64,000 nucleotides of DNA. It comes from Galactobacter sp052108535 (GTDB lineage: Bacteria > Actinomycetota > Actinomycetes > Actinomycetales > Micrococcaceae). The stretch is from the NCBI GenBank assembly GCA_052108535.1, contig JBQDZM010000003.1:1-64000 (forward strand). Reading direction: 5' to 3'. The notes beneath the pieces are model-generated. The model had not been told where the DNA came from and did no database searches. It saw only the letters and a program-made list of their open reading frames with translations. Made by a program: the position numbers and the translations under genes. Positions 8,115 through 17,628 of this stretch are shown here, one piece after another (the first letter of the stretch is position 1; every line of letters starts with the position of its first letter).

Positions 8115-10432
8115 CACTTGTTCACCTTCTTGTCCACGTAGTTGGCCAGCCAGGTCAGCAGGGTGATCACCACGAAGTAGATGAGGCCGACGATGATCAG
8201 CATCTCAGTGGTGCGGTAGTTGGACGCGTAGATCTGCTGTGCCTGGTACAGCAGTTCAGCGAAGCCGATGGTCAGCAACAAGGAGGAGTCCTTCAGCGTG
8301 ATGACCAACTGGTTGATGATGGACGGGGTCGCGATCTTCACGGCCTGCGGGACCACCACGCGCTGCATGGAACGGCCCCAGCCCAGACCCAGGGACCTGG
8401 ATGCCTCCATCTGCCCGGGATCCACCGACTGCAGTGCACCACGGATGATCTCCGTGAGGTAGGCGCCGGAGTTCAGGGCCAGGGTGGCGACACCGGCCCA
8501 GAAGATGTTGCCCGATGCACCCGTGATCTGCGGAAGACCGAAGTAGAACAGGAACGCCCACACCAGGATCGGGGTGCCACGGAAGATCGACACGTACGTC
8601 GTGGCGATACCGCGCAACCAGATGGACGGGGCGATCTTCATGAAGCCGAAGATCAGACCGAGAGCCAACGCGATCACGAAGGCCACCAGGGTGATCAGGA
8701 CCGTATTTCCAAGGCCCTTGGCCAACGTGGGCCAGGAATCCGCGAGGAGCTGGAAGAAGTTGGACTTCTCGTTGCTGCCACCGCTTCCGGCCGAGCCGGA
8801 GTCGTCGTCGCCCAGGTAGGTGGCGAGGATCTTGTCGTACTCACCGGTGGACTTGAGGTTCTCCAAGCCAGCGTCGAACGCGGCCAACAGATCCGCGTTG
8901 TCGCCCTTCTTCACGGCGAAGCCGTACTGGCCGCCCTCGATCTTCTCCGTCACGGCCTTCAGGCCGGAACCCTGCTCGATGCCGTAGGCCAGCACCGGGT
9001 AGTCGTCGAAGATCGCCACGGCGGTGCCGTTCTTGACGGACTCAACAAGGTTGGTGGATTGATCCAATCCCTTGACCTTGAAGTCGTATTCCTTGGCGAG
9101 CTTCTTGGCCTCGGCCTCCGACTCGGTGCCCGTCTTCACGGCCACGGTCTCGCCCTTGAGGTCCTCGTAACCCTTGACGTCCTTGTTGGATTCCAGCACA
9201 GCCATTTGGACACCGGAGTCGAAGTACGGATCGGAGAAATCGAAGGTCTGCTTGCGCTCATCCGTGATGGACATGCCGGCGATCACGCCGTCCGCCTGGC
9301 CCGAAGTCACGGCTGACACCGCGGCCTGGAAGCCCAGCGACTGAATGTTGACCTTGAACCCAACCTTGTCCGCGATCGCGTTCAGCAGGTCCATGTCGAT
9401 ACCGACCAGGTCACCGTCCTTGCGGAACTCGAACGGAGCGAACGTGGTGTCCGTGGCGATGGTGAAGGTCTTACCCTTGACCGCTGCCGCCACATCCTCC
9501 GGGATCGGCACCTCCTCAACCGGGGCGTTGTCCGATGCTGCGTCTTCACCCAGGTACTTGGTGAGGATGTCGTCGTACTCGCCGGTCTCCTTGAGCTCGG
9601 CCAGGCCGTCGTTGAACGCGGTCAGAAGCGCGGCGTTGTCGCCCTTCTTCACGGCGAAGCCGTACTGACCTCCCTCGATCTTCTCCGTCACGGCCTTCAG
9701 GCCGGAACCCTGCTCGATGCCGTAGGCCAGCACCGGGTAGTCGTCAAAGACGGCCACGGCCGACTTGTTCTTGACGGATTCCACGAGGTTCGTGGACTGA
9801 TCCAGGTTCTTGACCGTGAAATCGTATTCCTTGGCGAGTTCCTTGGCCGCGGATTCGCCCTCCGTGCCGGCCTTCGCCACCACGGTCTTGCCCTTGAGGT
9901 CTTCGTAGCCCTTGATGTCGTTGTTGTCAGAGGCCACCGCCATCTGCACGCCGGAATCGAAGTAGGGCTCGGAGAAGTCGAAGGTCTGCTTGCGCTCATC
10001 CGTGATGGACATGCCAGCAATCACGCCATCAGCCTGGCCCGAGGTTACGGCGGAGACCGCAGCCTGGAAGCCCAGCGACTGGATGTTCACCTTGAAGCCC
10101 TGCTTCTTGGCGATCGCGTTGATGATGTCCATGTCGATGCCCACGAGGTTGCCGCCCTCGCGGAACTCGAACGGCGCGAACGTGGTGTCCGTGGCGATGG
10201 TGAAGGTCTTACCTTTCACCGCCTCCTTGGCCTGCTGCGCCTTGATGCTGGAGACGTGCACGGAGGTGGACTTGTTGGTGGCGGCCGACGCTGTGCTTGC
10301 CGATACGGTGCTCGACGACGCCGGGGCCGCGGTCGCGGCCGTCGCCGGAACCGCGACGGCTCCTACGACGAAGACCGCCAGGACCGAGCCGAGCAAGGCC
10401 CGCAGTCCCCGCCTGCGTTGTGGTTGTTTCAC
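8114..10432 (-). CDS. Amino-acid ABC transporter: two tandem binding domains fused to permease
   Basis: The 772-residue protein has a signal peptide (RRRGLRALLGSVLAVFVVGAVAVPATAATA), then two SBP_bac_3 domains (about residues 72-298 and 318-545), then a membrane domain from about 558 with the permease EAA-type loop ASRSLGLGWGRSMQRVVVPQAV. This is the GlnP architecture known in Firmicutes, where the binding domains are tethered to the permease. The two domains here are nearly the same protein, with long identical blocks such as GFQAAVSAVTSGQADGVIAG and IEGGQYGFAVKKGDN. The repeat unit is 738 bp in DNA. Start is GTG at 10432. Expected ligand is a polar amino acid. Confidence 0.9.
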   Translation of the reverse strand: MKQPQRRRGLRALLGSVLAVFVVGAVAVPATAATAAPASSSTVSASTASAATNKSTSVHVSSIKAQQAKEAVKGKTFTIATDTTFAPFEFREGGNLVGIDMDIINAIAKKQGFKVNIQSLGFQAAVSAVTSGQADGVIAGMSITDERKQTFDFSEPYFDSGVQMAVASDNNDIKGYEDLKGKTVVAKAGTEGESAAKELAKEYDFTVKNLDQSTNLVESVKNKSAVAVFDDYPVLAYGIEQGSGLKAVTEKIEGGQYGFAVKKGDNAALLTAFNDGLAELKETGEYDDILTKYLGEDAASDNAPVEEVPIPEDVAAAVKGKTFTIATDTTFAPFEFRKDGDLVGIDMDLLNAIADKVGFKVNIQSLGFQAAVSAVTSGQADGVIAGMSITDERKQTFDFSDPYFDSGVQMAVLESNKDVKGYEDLKGETVAVKTGTESEAEAKKLAKEYDFKVKGLDQSTNLVESVKNGTAVAIFDDYPVLAYGIEQGSGLKAVTEKIEGGQYGFAVKKGDNADLLAAFDAGLENLKSTGEYDKILATYLGDDDSGSAGSGGSNEKSNFFQLLADSWPTLAKGLGNTVLITLVAFVIALALGLIFGFMKIAPSIWLRGIATTYVSIFRGTPILVWAFLFYFGLPQITGASGNIFWAGVATLALNSGAYLTEIIRGALQSVDPGQMEASRSLGLGWGRSMQRVVVPQAVKIATPSIINQLVITLKDSSLLLTIGFAELLYQAQQIYASNYRTTEMLIIVGLIYFVVITLLTWLANYVDKKVNK
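8814..10218. repeat. Direct 738-bp tandem duplication inside the permease gene
   Basis: Bases 8814-9480 and 9552-10218 align at a constant 738-bp offset with very high similarity; for example, GGTGAAGGTCTTACC occurs at 9461 and at 10199. They encode the two binding domains. The offset is a whole number of codons (246), so the duplication kept the frame. Confidence 0.85.
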
Positions 10433-10591
10433 TGATCTGTCCCGTTCCTCGTTTATCGGGTGCGTAGCCCCGTGGCCTGTAGGCCCGGGTCCGGACGGAA
10501 CATCAGCGTTGCGCCTCGGCCGCCGGGTCCTGCGTCACGTGGGGCCGTGAATGGGACCACCTTAGCTTTCTTCCCTGACACACTGCCCATC

Positions 10592-11527
10592 ATGATCTAT
10601 TCCTTGCTCAACGCCGCGGGAACTGTTGCCTATGCCGCGCTCGTCACGGTGGTGGCTGGAATGTTGCTGTGGTGGCTGACGCGGCGGCGGGTCGCCCCGG
10701 TCCACGCCTGGCCGCTGGGGCTGGCGCTGTGTTGGGGAGTCGAGCTGTGGCAGCTCACCGCTGTTCCGGCCAGGCCGTCCTCGGCCTGGATCGGCTTCCG
10801 GCTCACGCTTGGGACAAGTTTCGACTGGTGGGATATGGCCTTCTACCCCGCCGGCGTGGGAGTCGCGGTGCTTGCCCTGCTGCTGGCCCGGCGGCTGACA
10901 CCGGTACGGCGGGCGCGGCTGGCCCGACCCGGCGACATCGATGACAAGGACGCACCCACCGTTTTCCCTTGGGTTCCCGTGATCGGGCACATCCTCATCT
11001 CCATGGCTGCGCTGCCCTACCTTGCCGGGGCCGCGCGCTGGTTGTTTGATTTCGGGTGGCTCTTCTTCGGCTTCGTGGCGGTCGGTGCCTGTATGCATCT
11101 CGTCGTTTTGGTGTTGCTGATGGGTTCCCCGCGTCGTGCGGGGGCATGGGGCCGGGCCGCAGTGCTCGTGCTGCTGAACGCAGTCGTGCTATTGATTCTG
11201 TCCGGTCTCGGATTCGTCCTGGCAGTGGGCGTTGAATACCTGCGCTTGTTTACCTTTTCCCCCGTCTTTTTCGTCGTAGAACTCCTGGTGCTCGGCGCCG
11301 TCGCGTTTGGCGCCAGATCCCTGATTCAGCGCCGTCCTGCCGTTTCGCATGCGGGACGGCGGGGACTGGCGATGAGCTCGCTGGTGTTGCCGCTGGTCGC
11401 CGTGATCGTCTGGGGCATGCTCGCAGCCCCTGTCCCGCAGCGGAACGTGAGCGGCTACGGCGACCCCGCGCCGTCGGACACTCCCGTCCTTCCCACGCTG
11501 GGACCGACCACCACGCCACGGACGTAG
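10592..11527 (+). CDS. DUF2809-like multi-pass membrane protein
   Basis: Starting at the ATG at 10592 the 311-residue protein has about eight hydrophobic segments. The first 100 residues (AWPLGLALCWGVELWQLTA, then FDWWDMAFYPAGVGVAVLALLL) fit DUF2809, a small integral membrane family of unknown function. Three further TM segments follow a cytoplasmic loop (PGDIDDKDAPTVF). No ribosome site is visible and the codons before 10592 look non-coding. It is divergent from the amino-acid transporter, with the promoters sharing 10433-10591. The function is unknown. Confidence 0.65.
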   Translation: MIYSLLNAAGTVAYAALVTVVAGMLLWWLTRRRVAPVHAWPLGLALCWGVELWQLTAVPARPSSAWIGFRLTLGTSFDWWDMAFYPAGVGVAVLALLLARRLTPVRRARLARPGDIDDKDAPTVFPWVPVIGHILISMAALPYLAGAARWLFDFGWLFFGFVAVGACMHLVVLVLLMGSPRRAGAWGRAAVLVLLNAVVLLILSGLGFVLAVGVEYLRLFTFSPVFFVVELLVLGAVAFGARSLIQRRPAVSHAGRRGLAMSSLVLPLVAVIVWGMLAAPVPQRNVSGYGDPAPSDTPVLPTLGPTTTPRT

Positions 11528-11667
11528 ACCAATCCCTGACCATCCAGCTGAATGGCGACACCGCCGACGTCGAACTCAGGGCCACCGACAACAGCGACGG
11601 GACCCACCCCTTCGACCTGATCGACGGCGGCTATCTGGGTGTCACCACGTGGACGCCCGCGCCATAA
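11524..11667 (+). pseudogene. Short coding remnant, possibly a carbohydrate-active C-terminus
   Basis: The frame starting near 11524 reads as protein-like sequence for 47 codons up to TAA at 11665, with SLTIQLNGDTADVELRATD and a final GGYLGVTTWTPAP. It has no start codon or upstream coding partner in frame. The closing Gly-Tyr-Leu-Gly-Val-x-Thr-Trp pattern resembles the last beta strands of concanavalin-like modules in glycoside hydrolases. It is likely the tail of a deleted gene. The oligopeptidase promoter is embedded in its end. Confidence 0.35.
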
Positions 11668-11675
11668 TGGGAACT

Positions 11676-13838
11676 ATGACCCTTCCCCCGGTTGCCCCCA
11701 AACGTCCCATCACCACCACCCACCACGGGGTGACCCGCACCGACCCGTGGGAATGGCTGAGGGACAAGGACTCCGAGGAGGTTCTGGCGCACCTTCGTGC
11801 GGAGGACGCCTACGCCGCGGCGATCACTGAAGACCAGCAGCCCTTGCGGGACGCGATCTTCGGCGAGATCAAGTCCCGCACCGTGGAGACCGACCTCTCC
11901 GTCCCCACCCGGGAACGCGGCTGGTGGTACTACGCGCGCACCGAGCAGGGAAAGCAATACCCCATCCATGCCCGCGTGGCTGCCCAGGACACCGGGGACG
12001 CGTCAGCGGACTGGACACCGCCCACGCTGGTGCCGGGCGAGCCTGTCCCCGGCGAACAGATCCTGCTGGATGGCAACGATGAGGCCGAGGGCAAGCCCTT
12101 CTTCTCCCTGGGCGGACTGAGCGTCTCCCTCGACGGACGCCTCATGGCTTACGCCGTGGACAACGCCGGCGACGAGCGTTTCACGCTGCGGATCCGCGAC
12201 CTGGTGTCCGGGGCGGACTTGGACGACGTGATCGAGGGGACCTTCTACGACCCGGTCTTCACGCCGGACGGCACCCGCGTGGTCTACACGACGGTGGACG
12301 AGACCTGGCGTCCGGATCGCCTGCACGTTCACACTCTTGGCACGCCGGTGGAGCAGGACCAGGTGCTCTTCACCGAATCCGACGCCGGCCTGTGGCTGAG
12401 CGCGAGCACGTCCCCCGATGACCAGGACCTGATGATCAATGCGTCCAACGCCGAGTGGGGTGAGACCTGGATTTGGCCGGGGATGCGGGCCGGAACCGAT
12501 CCGGTGAAGGTGGTCTCCCGCGAGCTGCGGACCCTGCACCAGGTGGTGTCCGTGGAGGTGGACGGCGAGCGCAAACTGCTGGTGCTGCACGATCTCGATG
12601 CACCGAACGGTCGGCTTTCGCTGGCTGCTGCGGGCGGCGGCGATCCGACGGGTTGGGTTTCCGTGATCGGACGGTCGGAGGAGACCAAGCTGGACGGCAT
12701 CACGGCGAATGCGACGCACGCTTTCGTCGCCGTGCGTGAGGACACCGTGCCGCGCGTATGGACCCTGCCCTTGACCGGGTTGGGCACCGCGTCGCAGGCG
12801 CCGGTAACGGCGCCCTTGGCAGGGGATCCAAGGCCCGACGTCGGGGCCGCCGGAGCGTCCGCCGGTTCCGTCCCGCTGAGCGTGGGCCTGGTCTCCGCGC
12901 CCTTCGAGTCGCCGAACGTGCGGCTGTCCCGGGCAGGGGACCTGCTGCCCACGGAGATCCACGAGGTGGTGCTGGCCACCGGTGAAGACCGGCTGCTGAA
13001 GCAGACCCCCGTGCGTGACGTGGACTTGAGCCGCTACCGGGTGACGCGGGAATGGGCCACAGCAACGGACGGGACCCAGATCCCCCTGACCGTGATGCGC
13101 AGGGCGGACGTGGAGGCTAACGGAACCGCGCCGCTGGTGGTGTACGGGTACGGCTCCTACGAGGCCAGCATGGATCCCGGCTTCGGTGTCCCCCGGTTGT
13201 CCCTGTTGGATCGTGGCGTGGTCTTCGCCGTGGCCCACATCAGGGGCGGCGGTGAGCGCGGGCGGAACTGGTACCTGGACGGCAAGAAGCTGAAGAAGAA
13301 GAACACGTTCACCGACTTCGTGGATGCCACTCGCTGGCTGCTCGACGCCGGCTGGGGCGATCCCGCACGCGTGGCCGCCATGGGCGGTTCCGCTGGCGGA
13401 TTGCTGATGGGTGCCGTGGCCAATCTGGCGCCGGAACTCTACAAGGCGATCCTGGCGCAGGTCCCGTTCGTGGACGCCCTGACCTCCATCCTGGACCCGG
13501 ACCTTCCCCTGTCCGCGTTGGAATGGGAGGAGTGGGGCAATCCCATCGAAGACGCCGAGGTGTTCGAGTACATGCGCTCCTACTCCCCCTATGAGAACGT
13601 CACGGCTCGGAACTACCCGCTGATCGCCGCCCGGACCTCCCTGAACGACACCAGGGTGCTCTACGTTGAACCGGCCAAATGGGTACAGGCGCTGCGTGAG
13701 CAGACCACGTCCGCGAATCCGGTGGTGATGACCATCGAGATGGAGGGCGGCCACGGCGGAGCGTCGGGCCGCTACGAGGGCTGGAAGGACCGGGCCTGGG
13801 ACTACGCCTGGTTGCTCTCGGCACTCGGTGCCGCCTGA
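11676..13838 (+). CDS. ptrB: Oligopeptidase B (S9A serine peptidase)
   Basis: This cytosolic peptidase is predicted to cleave short peptides after basic residues. The N-terminal 400 residues form the beta-propeller; the catalytic domain has the nucleophile motif MGGSAGGLLMG, Asp in ARTSLNDTRV, and His in EGGHGGASGR. About 720 residues is the family's usual length. I chose the ATG at 11676 because CATAAT at 11663-11668 ends 7 nt before it, a typical leaderless promoter; ATGs at 11649 and 11667 lie in or before that box. Confidence 0.92.
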   Translation: MTLPPVAPKRPITTTHHGVTRTDPWEWLRDKDSEEVLAHLRAEDAYAAAITEDQQPLRDAIFGEIKSRTVETDLSVPTRERGWWYYARTEQGKQYPIHARVAAQDTGDASADWTPPTLVPGEPVPGEQILLDGNDEAEGKPFFSLGGLSVSLDGRLMAYAVDNAGDERFTLRIRDLVSGADLDDVIEGTFYDPVFTPDGTRVVYTTVDETWRPDRLHVHTLGTPVEQDQVLFTESDAGLWLSASTSPDDQDLMINASNAEWGETWIWPGMRAGTDPVKVVSRELRTLHQVVSVEVDGERKLLVLHDLDAPNGRLSLAAAGGGDPTGWVSVIGRSEETKLDGITANATHAFVAVREDTVPRVWTLPLTGLGTASQAPVTAPLAGDPRPDVGAAGASAGSVPLSVGLVSAPFESPNVRLSRAGDLLPTEIHEVVLATGEDRLLKQTPVRDVDLSRYRVTREWATATDGTQIPLTVMRRADVEANGTAPLVVYGYGSYEASMDPGFGVPRLSLLDRGVVFAVAHIRGGGERGRNWYLDGKKLKKKNTFTDFVDATRWLLDAGWGDPARVAAMGGSAGGLLMGAVANLAPELYKAILAQVPFVDALTSILDPDLPLSALEWEEWGNPIEDAEVFEYMRSYSPYENVTARNYPLIAARTSLNDTRVLYVEPAKWVQALREQTTSANPVVMTIEMEGGHGGASGRYEGWKDRAWDYAWLLSALGAA

Positions 13839-13966
13839 GTTCCCCACCGCCGGTAGACTGGTCTGTTGGTTCGGGACCTTCCTGAGCTTCATTTGATCTG
13901 CCACGCAAGCACGCCCGCACTGTCCCCACGTTGACGGGCTGCTGATGAAGAGGGTGCACCACCAGC

Positions 13967-14821
13967 TTGAACGACCTGATCCAGAACATCACCGGGTTCG
14001 CGGCCGGAGACTTCCGCGCCACAGCGCAGCTGCTGACCTTGGCCTCGTTCCTGCTCATCAGTGTGGGACTCGTCTTCCTGGCCCGTCGCAACGACCTGGG
14101 CTGGTGGGTCGTCATGCTCGGGTACTTCGCCGGTCCCATCGCGCTGTCCCTGTATCCGGGGCAGTCGGACCTGTGGACCTTGCTCGGCGCGTTCCCGCTC
14201 TTCGCCTGTGCCGCCGTGGGCATGTTCGGTTTCAGTCGTTCGGAGTTGGCTGGGCGCTTCACCAGGCGCGTGCAGGATCAACGCTTCTCCGTGGTCGCCG
14301 TCATCGCGCTGCTGGTCCTCGCTTTCGTCCTGGCCCTGCTGCAATTCGGTCAGCTGCTGACCTCACCCAAGCTCCTCTTCTCCGAGAACATGCTCGTGTG
14401 GTGGCTCAATAACGCCTTCACCGCTCTCATCGCCGCCGGCTTCGTGGGGATCGGCTTCGGGGGGCGCTGGGCCTGGTTCTTCCCCGCCCTCGGCGCCACG
14501 GGGCTGGCCGTCTACACGGCCACGCACCCGGCAGAACGGCCGGACGTCGGACTGTTCGTCTACCTCTTCGCCTACGTCGTGGTGCTGCTCACGTCGCTCT
14601 ACGGCTTCTTTGCCTGGCGTACCCCAGTTCCCGCCGCGGCGTCCGTTCCCACCACGGAGTCCGACGACGACGAGTCCGCGATTCCCGCTGATGACGCGGC
14701 CTCGGCCGCGGCCCTCGACGCGCCCCAGGAGGGTGATGGTGGCGCGGAGGCCGCGCCGTCGGGCATAGAACACGACGCAGGCACCGGCGTCACAGAAGCC
14801 CCATCCAACGGAACGAACTGA
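13967..14821 (+). CDS. Seven-TM membrane protein, possibly PnuC-like
   Basis: Starting from TTG at 13967, with GAGGGTG about 10 nt before, the 284-residue protein has seven hydrophobic helices and a Ser/Asp/Glu/Ala-rich cytoplasmic tail of about 70 residues. The last helix ends LLTSLYGFFAWR, which is reminiscent of PnuC (nicotinamide riboside/mononucleotide carriers), but I cannot confirm the family. TAGACT at 13854-13859 could be the -10 box, implying a leader of about 100 nt. Alternative: an uncharacterised actinobacterial membrane protein. Confidence 0.6.
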   Translation: MNDLIQNITGFAAGDFRATAQLLTLASFLLISVGLVFLARRNDLGWWVVMLGYFAGPIALSLYPGQSDLWTLLGAFPLFACAAVGMFGFSRSELAGRFTRRVQDQRFSVVAVIALLVLAFVLALLQFGQLLTSPKLLFSENMLVWWLNNAFTALIAAGFVGIGFGGRWAWFFPALGATGLAVYTATHPAERPDVGLFVYLFAYVVVLLTSLYGFFAWRTPVPAAASVPTTESDDDESAIPADDAASAAALDAPQEGDGGAEAAPSGIEHDAGTGVTEAPSNGTN

Positions 14822-14929
14822 GTTCAGCGGACCTCCACCGGTTACCGTGGTGCACACCGTCCCATGCCTGCAGCCGCACGACCGGCGCGCGGGACGGCAC
14901 CACTGGAACCGCATTCCTTCGGAGGAACA

Positions 14930-16606
14930 ATGACGTCCCTTGACAGCGCCAACACGCCGCAGAAGTCGGCAGCCGAGTCCCGCTCAGCCGGACACCTGAT
15001 CGTCGATTCCCTGGTGGCCCACGGCGTCGAGCGCGCCTACGTGGTCCCCGGCGAGAGCTACCTGGACGTCCTCGACGGCCTGCACAACTCCTCGGTGGAG
15101 ACCGTGGTCTGCCGCCACGAGGGCGGCGCCGCCTACATGGCCGAGGCCGAAGGCAAGCTCAACCAGCTCCCCGGTATCGCCATGGTCACCCGCGGTCCCG
15201 GCGCCGCGAACGCCCACGTCGGCCTGCACACCGCCTGGCAGGACTCCACCCCCATGGTCCTGTTCGTGGGCCTCATCCCCTTTGAACACCGCGACCGCGA
15301 AGCCTTCCAGGAGTTCGAACCCAAGGCCTGGTTCGAGTCAGGCGCCAAGCGCGTCATGGTCCTGGACCACCCCGAACGAGCCTCCGAGATCGTCGCAGAG
15401 GCCATGTTCGCCGCCATGTCCGGCCGCCCCGGCCCCGTGGTCATCGGCCTGCCAGAAGATGTGCTGCGCGAGCAGGTCCACGCGCCCATCCACCCCGTCA
15501 TCCCCGTGGCCACCGGCGGCATGACCGTCACCGACTGGAAGTCCCTGAAGGCCGCGCTGGAGGAAGCGGAGCGCCCGCTGTTCGTCTTTGGCGGCAACGA
15601 CTGGTCAACCGAAGGCGCAGAAACCTTCACCCGCTGGCTCGAGGAACACCACATCGCCGCCGCCGCCGAATGGCGTTGCGAGGGCCTGGTCCCGTTCTCC
15701 TCACCGTCCTACGTTGGGCCCATCGGCTACGGACGCCCCAAGCCCACATACGACCTGCTAGAGGAGACCGACCTCATGGTCTTCGTCGGCACCGTCCCCG
15801 GCGACGTCATCACCAACGGCTTCGACATCCGCCAGAACTGGGACCAAAAGAACTTCATCGTCACCATGGACCCGTCCCTGCGCGGACGCTCCGGCCCCGT
15901 AACCCACCAGATCGTGTCCAAGCCCGACACCTTCGTCCGCGACCTGATCCTGATGGACCTTCCCGTGAAGCCGGAATGGACCGCGTTCACCGAACGGATG
16001 CGGGCCGAGCAGGAGGCCTTCGCCGCGCCCCAGGAGGCCCGGACGGACAACGGGCCGGCCACCATGGACGCCATGATGGCCCACCTGGTTGGCTCCTTGC
16101 CCGCCGACTCGATGGTCACCTTCGGCGCCGGCGAGCACACCAACTGGGCCCACCGCTACTTCCCCACCGAGTTCTACGGATCCATGGTCTCCACCCGCAA
16201 CGGATCCATGGGGTACTCCGTGCCCTCCGGCGTCGCGGCCTCCCTGAACCACCCAGAGCGATTGGTCGTGACGGTGGCAGGCGACGGCGAGTTCCTCATG
16301 AACGGCCAAGAGCTCGCCACCGCGGCCCAGTACGGCGCCACTCCCCTGGTCATCGTGATGGACAACCAGGAGTACGGCACCATCCGTACCCACCAAGAGC
16401 GCTCCTACCCCGACCGCATCTCAGGCACGCAGTTGAAGAACCCCGACTTCGCGCTCATGGCCCAGGCCTTTGGCGGTTACGGCGTCCGCGTCGAGACGAA
16501 TGACCAGATCGCCGACGCCTTGGCTGAATCGCTGCGGGTCATCCGTGAGGAGGGACGCTTCGCGCTGATCCACCTCGTGGTGCAGCAGCGCGCCAAGGCG
16601 TACTGA
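14930..16606 (+). CDS. ThDP-dependent enzyme (acetolactate synthase-like)
   Basis: The 558-residue enzyme has the three-domain layout of the acetolactate synthase family. The catalytic Glu lies in VVCRHEGGAAYMAEAEG; the middle domain is near residues 190-330; the ThDP/Mg motif is GDGEFLMNGQEL through VIVMDNQEYG. GGAGGAACA just before the ATG at 14930 fixes the start. No regulatory subunit gene is adjacent and no isoleucine/valine genes are nearby, so it is probably a catabolic carboligase or decarboxylase rather than IlvB. The substrate cannot be told from sequence. Confidence 0.85.
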   Translation: MTSLDSANTPQKSAAESRSAGHLIVDSLVAHGVERAYVVPGESYLDVLDGLHNSSVETVVCRHEGGAAYMAEAEGKLNQLPGIAMVTRGPGAANAHVGLHTAWQDSTPMVLFVGLIPFEHRDREAFQEFEPKAWFESGAKRVMVLDHPERASEIVAEAMFAAMSGRPGPVVIGLPEDVLREQVHAPIHPVIPVATGGMTVTDWKSLKAALEEAERPLFVFGGNDWSTEGAETFTRWLEEHHIAAAAEWRCEGLVPFSSPSYVGPIGYGRPKPTYDLLEETDLMVFVGTVPGDVITNGFDIRQNWDQKNFIVTMDPSLRGRSGPVTHQIVSKPDTFVRDLILMDLPVKPEWTAFTERMRAEQEAFAAPQEARTDNGPATMDAMMAHLVGSLPADSMVTFGAGEHTNWAHRYFPTEFYGSMVSTRNGSMGYSVPSGVAASLNHPERLVVTVAGDGEFLMNGQELATAAQYGATPLVIVMDNQEYGTIRTHQERSYPDRISGTQLKNPDFALMAQAFGGYGVRVETNDQIADALAESLRVIREEGRFALIHLVVQQRAKAY

Positions 16607-16620
16607 GCTTCTTCGGTTCA

Positions 16621-16723
16621 CGTTTCTGCCCCCGTTCTCGGATTTTCCCCCGTTCTCGTTTCTGCCCTCGTTTTCGGATTTGCATCGCCGCCTCGGCGCC
16701 GCAGATCCGAAAACGGGGGCAGA
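16621..16723. terminator. Repeat-derived hairpin after the ThDP enzyme gene
   Basis: Arms 16661-16683 and 16701-16723 form a 23-bp inverted repeat with two mismatches around a GC-rich 17-nt loop, 55 nt after the stop. The left arm is itself one unit of a direct repeat: 16621-16644 and 16657-16680 are 24-bp copies (CGTTTCTGCCC..CGTT.TCGGATT) with 2 changes, with a partial copy between them. It probably terminates transcription and belongs to an intergenic repeat family. Confidence 0.7.
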
Positions 16724-16848
16724 TCCAGTTGTGCGGCACCTCAAAGTGCCACGCGAACACGGCGGGAGGAAGTGGCAGGTGAAACAATGGCGTGGTGCCC
16801 GCTCATCAGATCGGGCCCCAAACACACCAGCAGGAGGAAGACCACACC

Positions 16849-17628
16849 GTGATCGAGTTGAAGTCAGCAGCAGAGGTCGAGGCCATGCGCCCCGCGGGTG
16901 CTTTCGTGGCGTCCGTCTTGACGGCACTGAAAGCTAAAGCCGACGTCGGTGTGAACTTGCTGGAACTCGACCGGCTGGCCGCAACCATGATTCGCGAGGC
17001 CGGCGCACAGTCCTGCTACGTGGACTACGCGCCTTCCTTCGGTTCCGGGCCGTTCGGGTACTCCCTGTGCACCTCCGTGAATGACGCCGTGCTGCACGGC
17101 AAGCCCCACTCCTACGTGCTGAAGGCCGGCGACGTGCTCAGCGTGGACTTCGCCGCTTCCCTGCACGGTTGGGTCGCGGATTCGGCGCTGTCCGTGGTGG
17201 TTGGCTCACCCGACGGCTCCGCGAACCCGGAGGGCCAGCGGGTCATCGACGCCACGGAGCAAGCGTTGGAGGCCGGGATCTCCGAGGCCCGCGTCGGGAA
17301 CAAGATCGGCGATATCTCCCACGCCATCGGTGAGGTGGGCCGATCGCTCGGTTTCAAGATCAACACTCAGTTCGGCGGCCACGGCGTGGGCCACACCATG
17401 CACGAGGAACCGCACATCGCCAACGACGGCAAGGCCCGCCGCGGCTACAAGCTGGTCCCGGGCATGGTCTTCGCGATCGAGCCCTGGTTCATGGCAGGCA
17501 CGGACAAGCTGCGCACCGGCGAGGACGGCTGGACGCTGCTCTCCGCCGACGGTTCGATCACCGCCCATTCCGAACACACGGTGGCCATCACCGAGGACGG
17601 TCCGCTGATCCTCACCGCTCGTTCCTGA
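16849..17628 (+). CDS. map: Type I methionine aminopeptidase
   Basis: This 259-residue M24A enzyme removes the initiator Met from nascent proteins. Metal-binding and substrate residues are visible: H in VLHGKPHS, the Asp pair in LSVDFAAS and GWVADSALS, H in GHGVGHTMHEEPHI, E in FAIEPWF and E in HSEHTVAI. GTG at 16849 follows AGGAGG by about 13 nt and begins the conserved IELKSAAEVEAMRPAG; the longer frame from 16792 has no such support. Confidence 0.93.
   Translation: MIELKSAAEVEAMRPAGAFVASVLTALKAKADVGVNLLELDRLAATMIREAGAQSCYVDYAPSFGSGPFGYSLCTSVNDAVLHGKPHSYVLKAGDVLSVDFAASLHGWVADSALSVVVGSPDGSANPEGQRVIDATEQALEAGISEARVGNKIGDISHAIGEVGRSLGFKINTQFGGHGVGHTMHEEPHIANDGKARRGYKLVPGMVFAIEPWFMAGTDKLRTGEDGWTLLSADGSITAHSEHTVAITEDGPLILTARS

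Noticed and set aside
12003..13904. 633-codon minus-strand frame opposite oligopeptidase B
   Set aside because: It is the complement of a gene with an intact catalytic triad; the composition is Gly/His/Arg-rich shadow sequence.
13860..13966. Possible riboswitch in the roughly 100-nt leader of the 7-TM gene
   Set aside because: I looked for TPP- and NAD-type consensus pieces and saw no convincing match.
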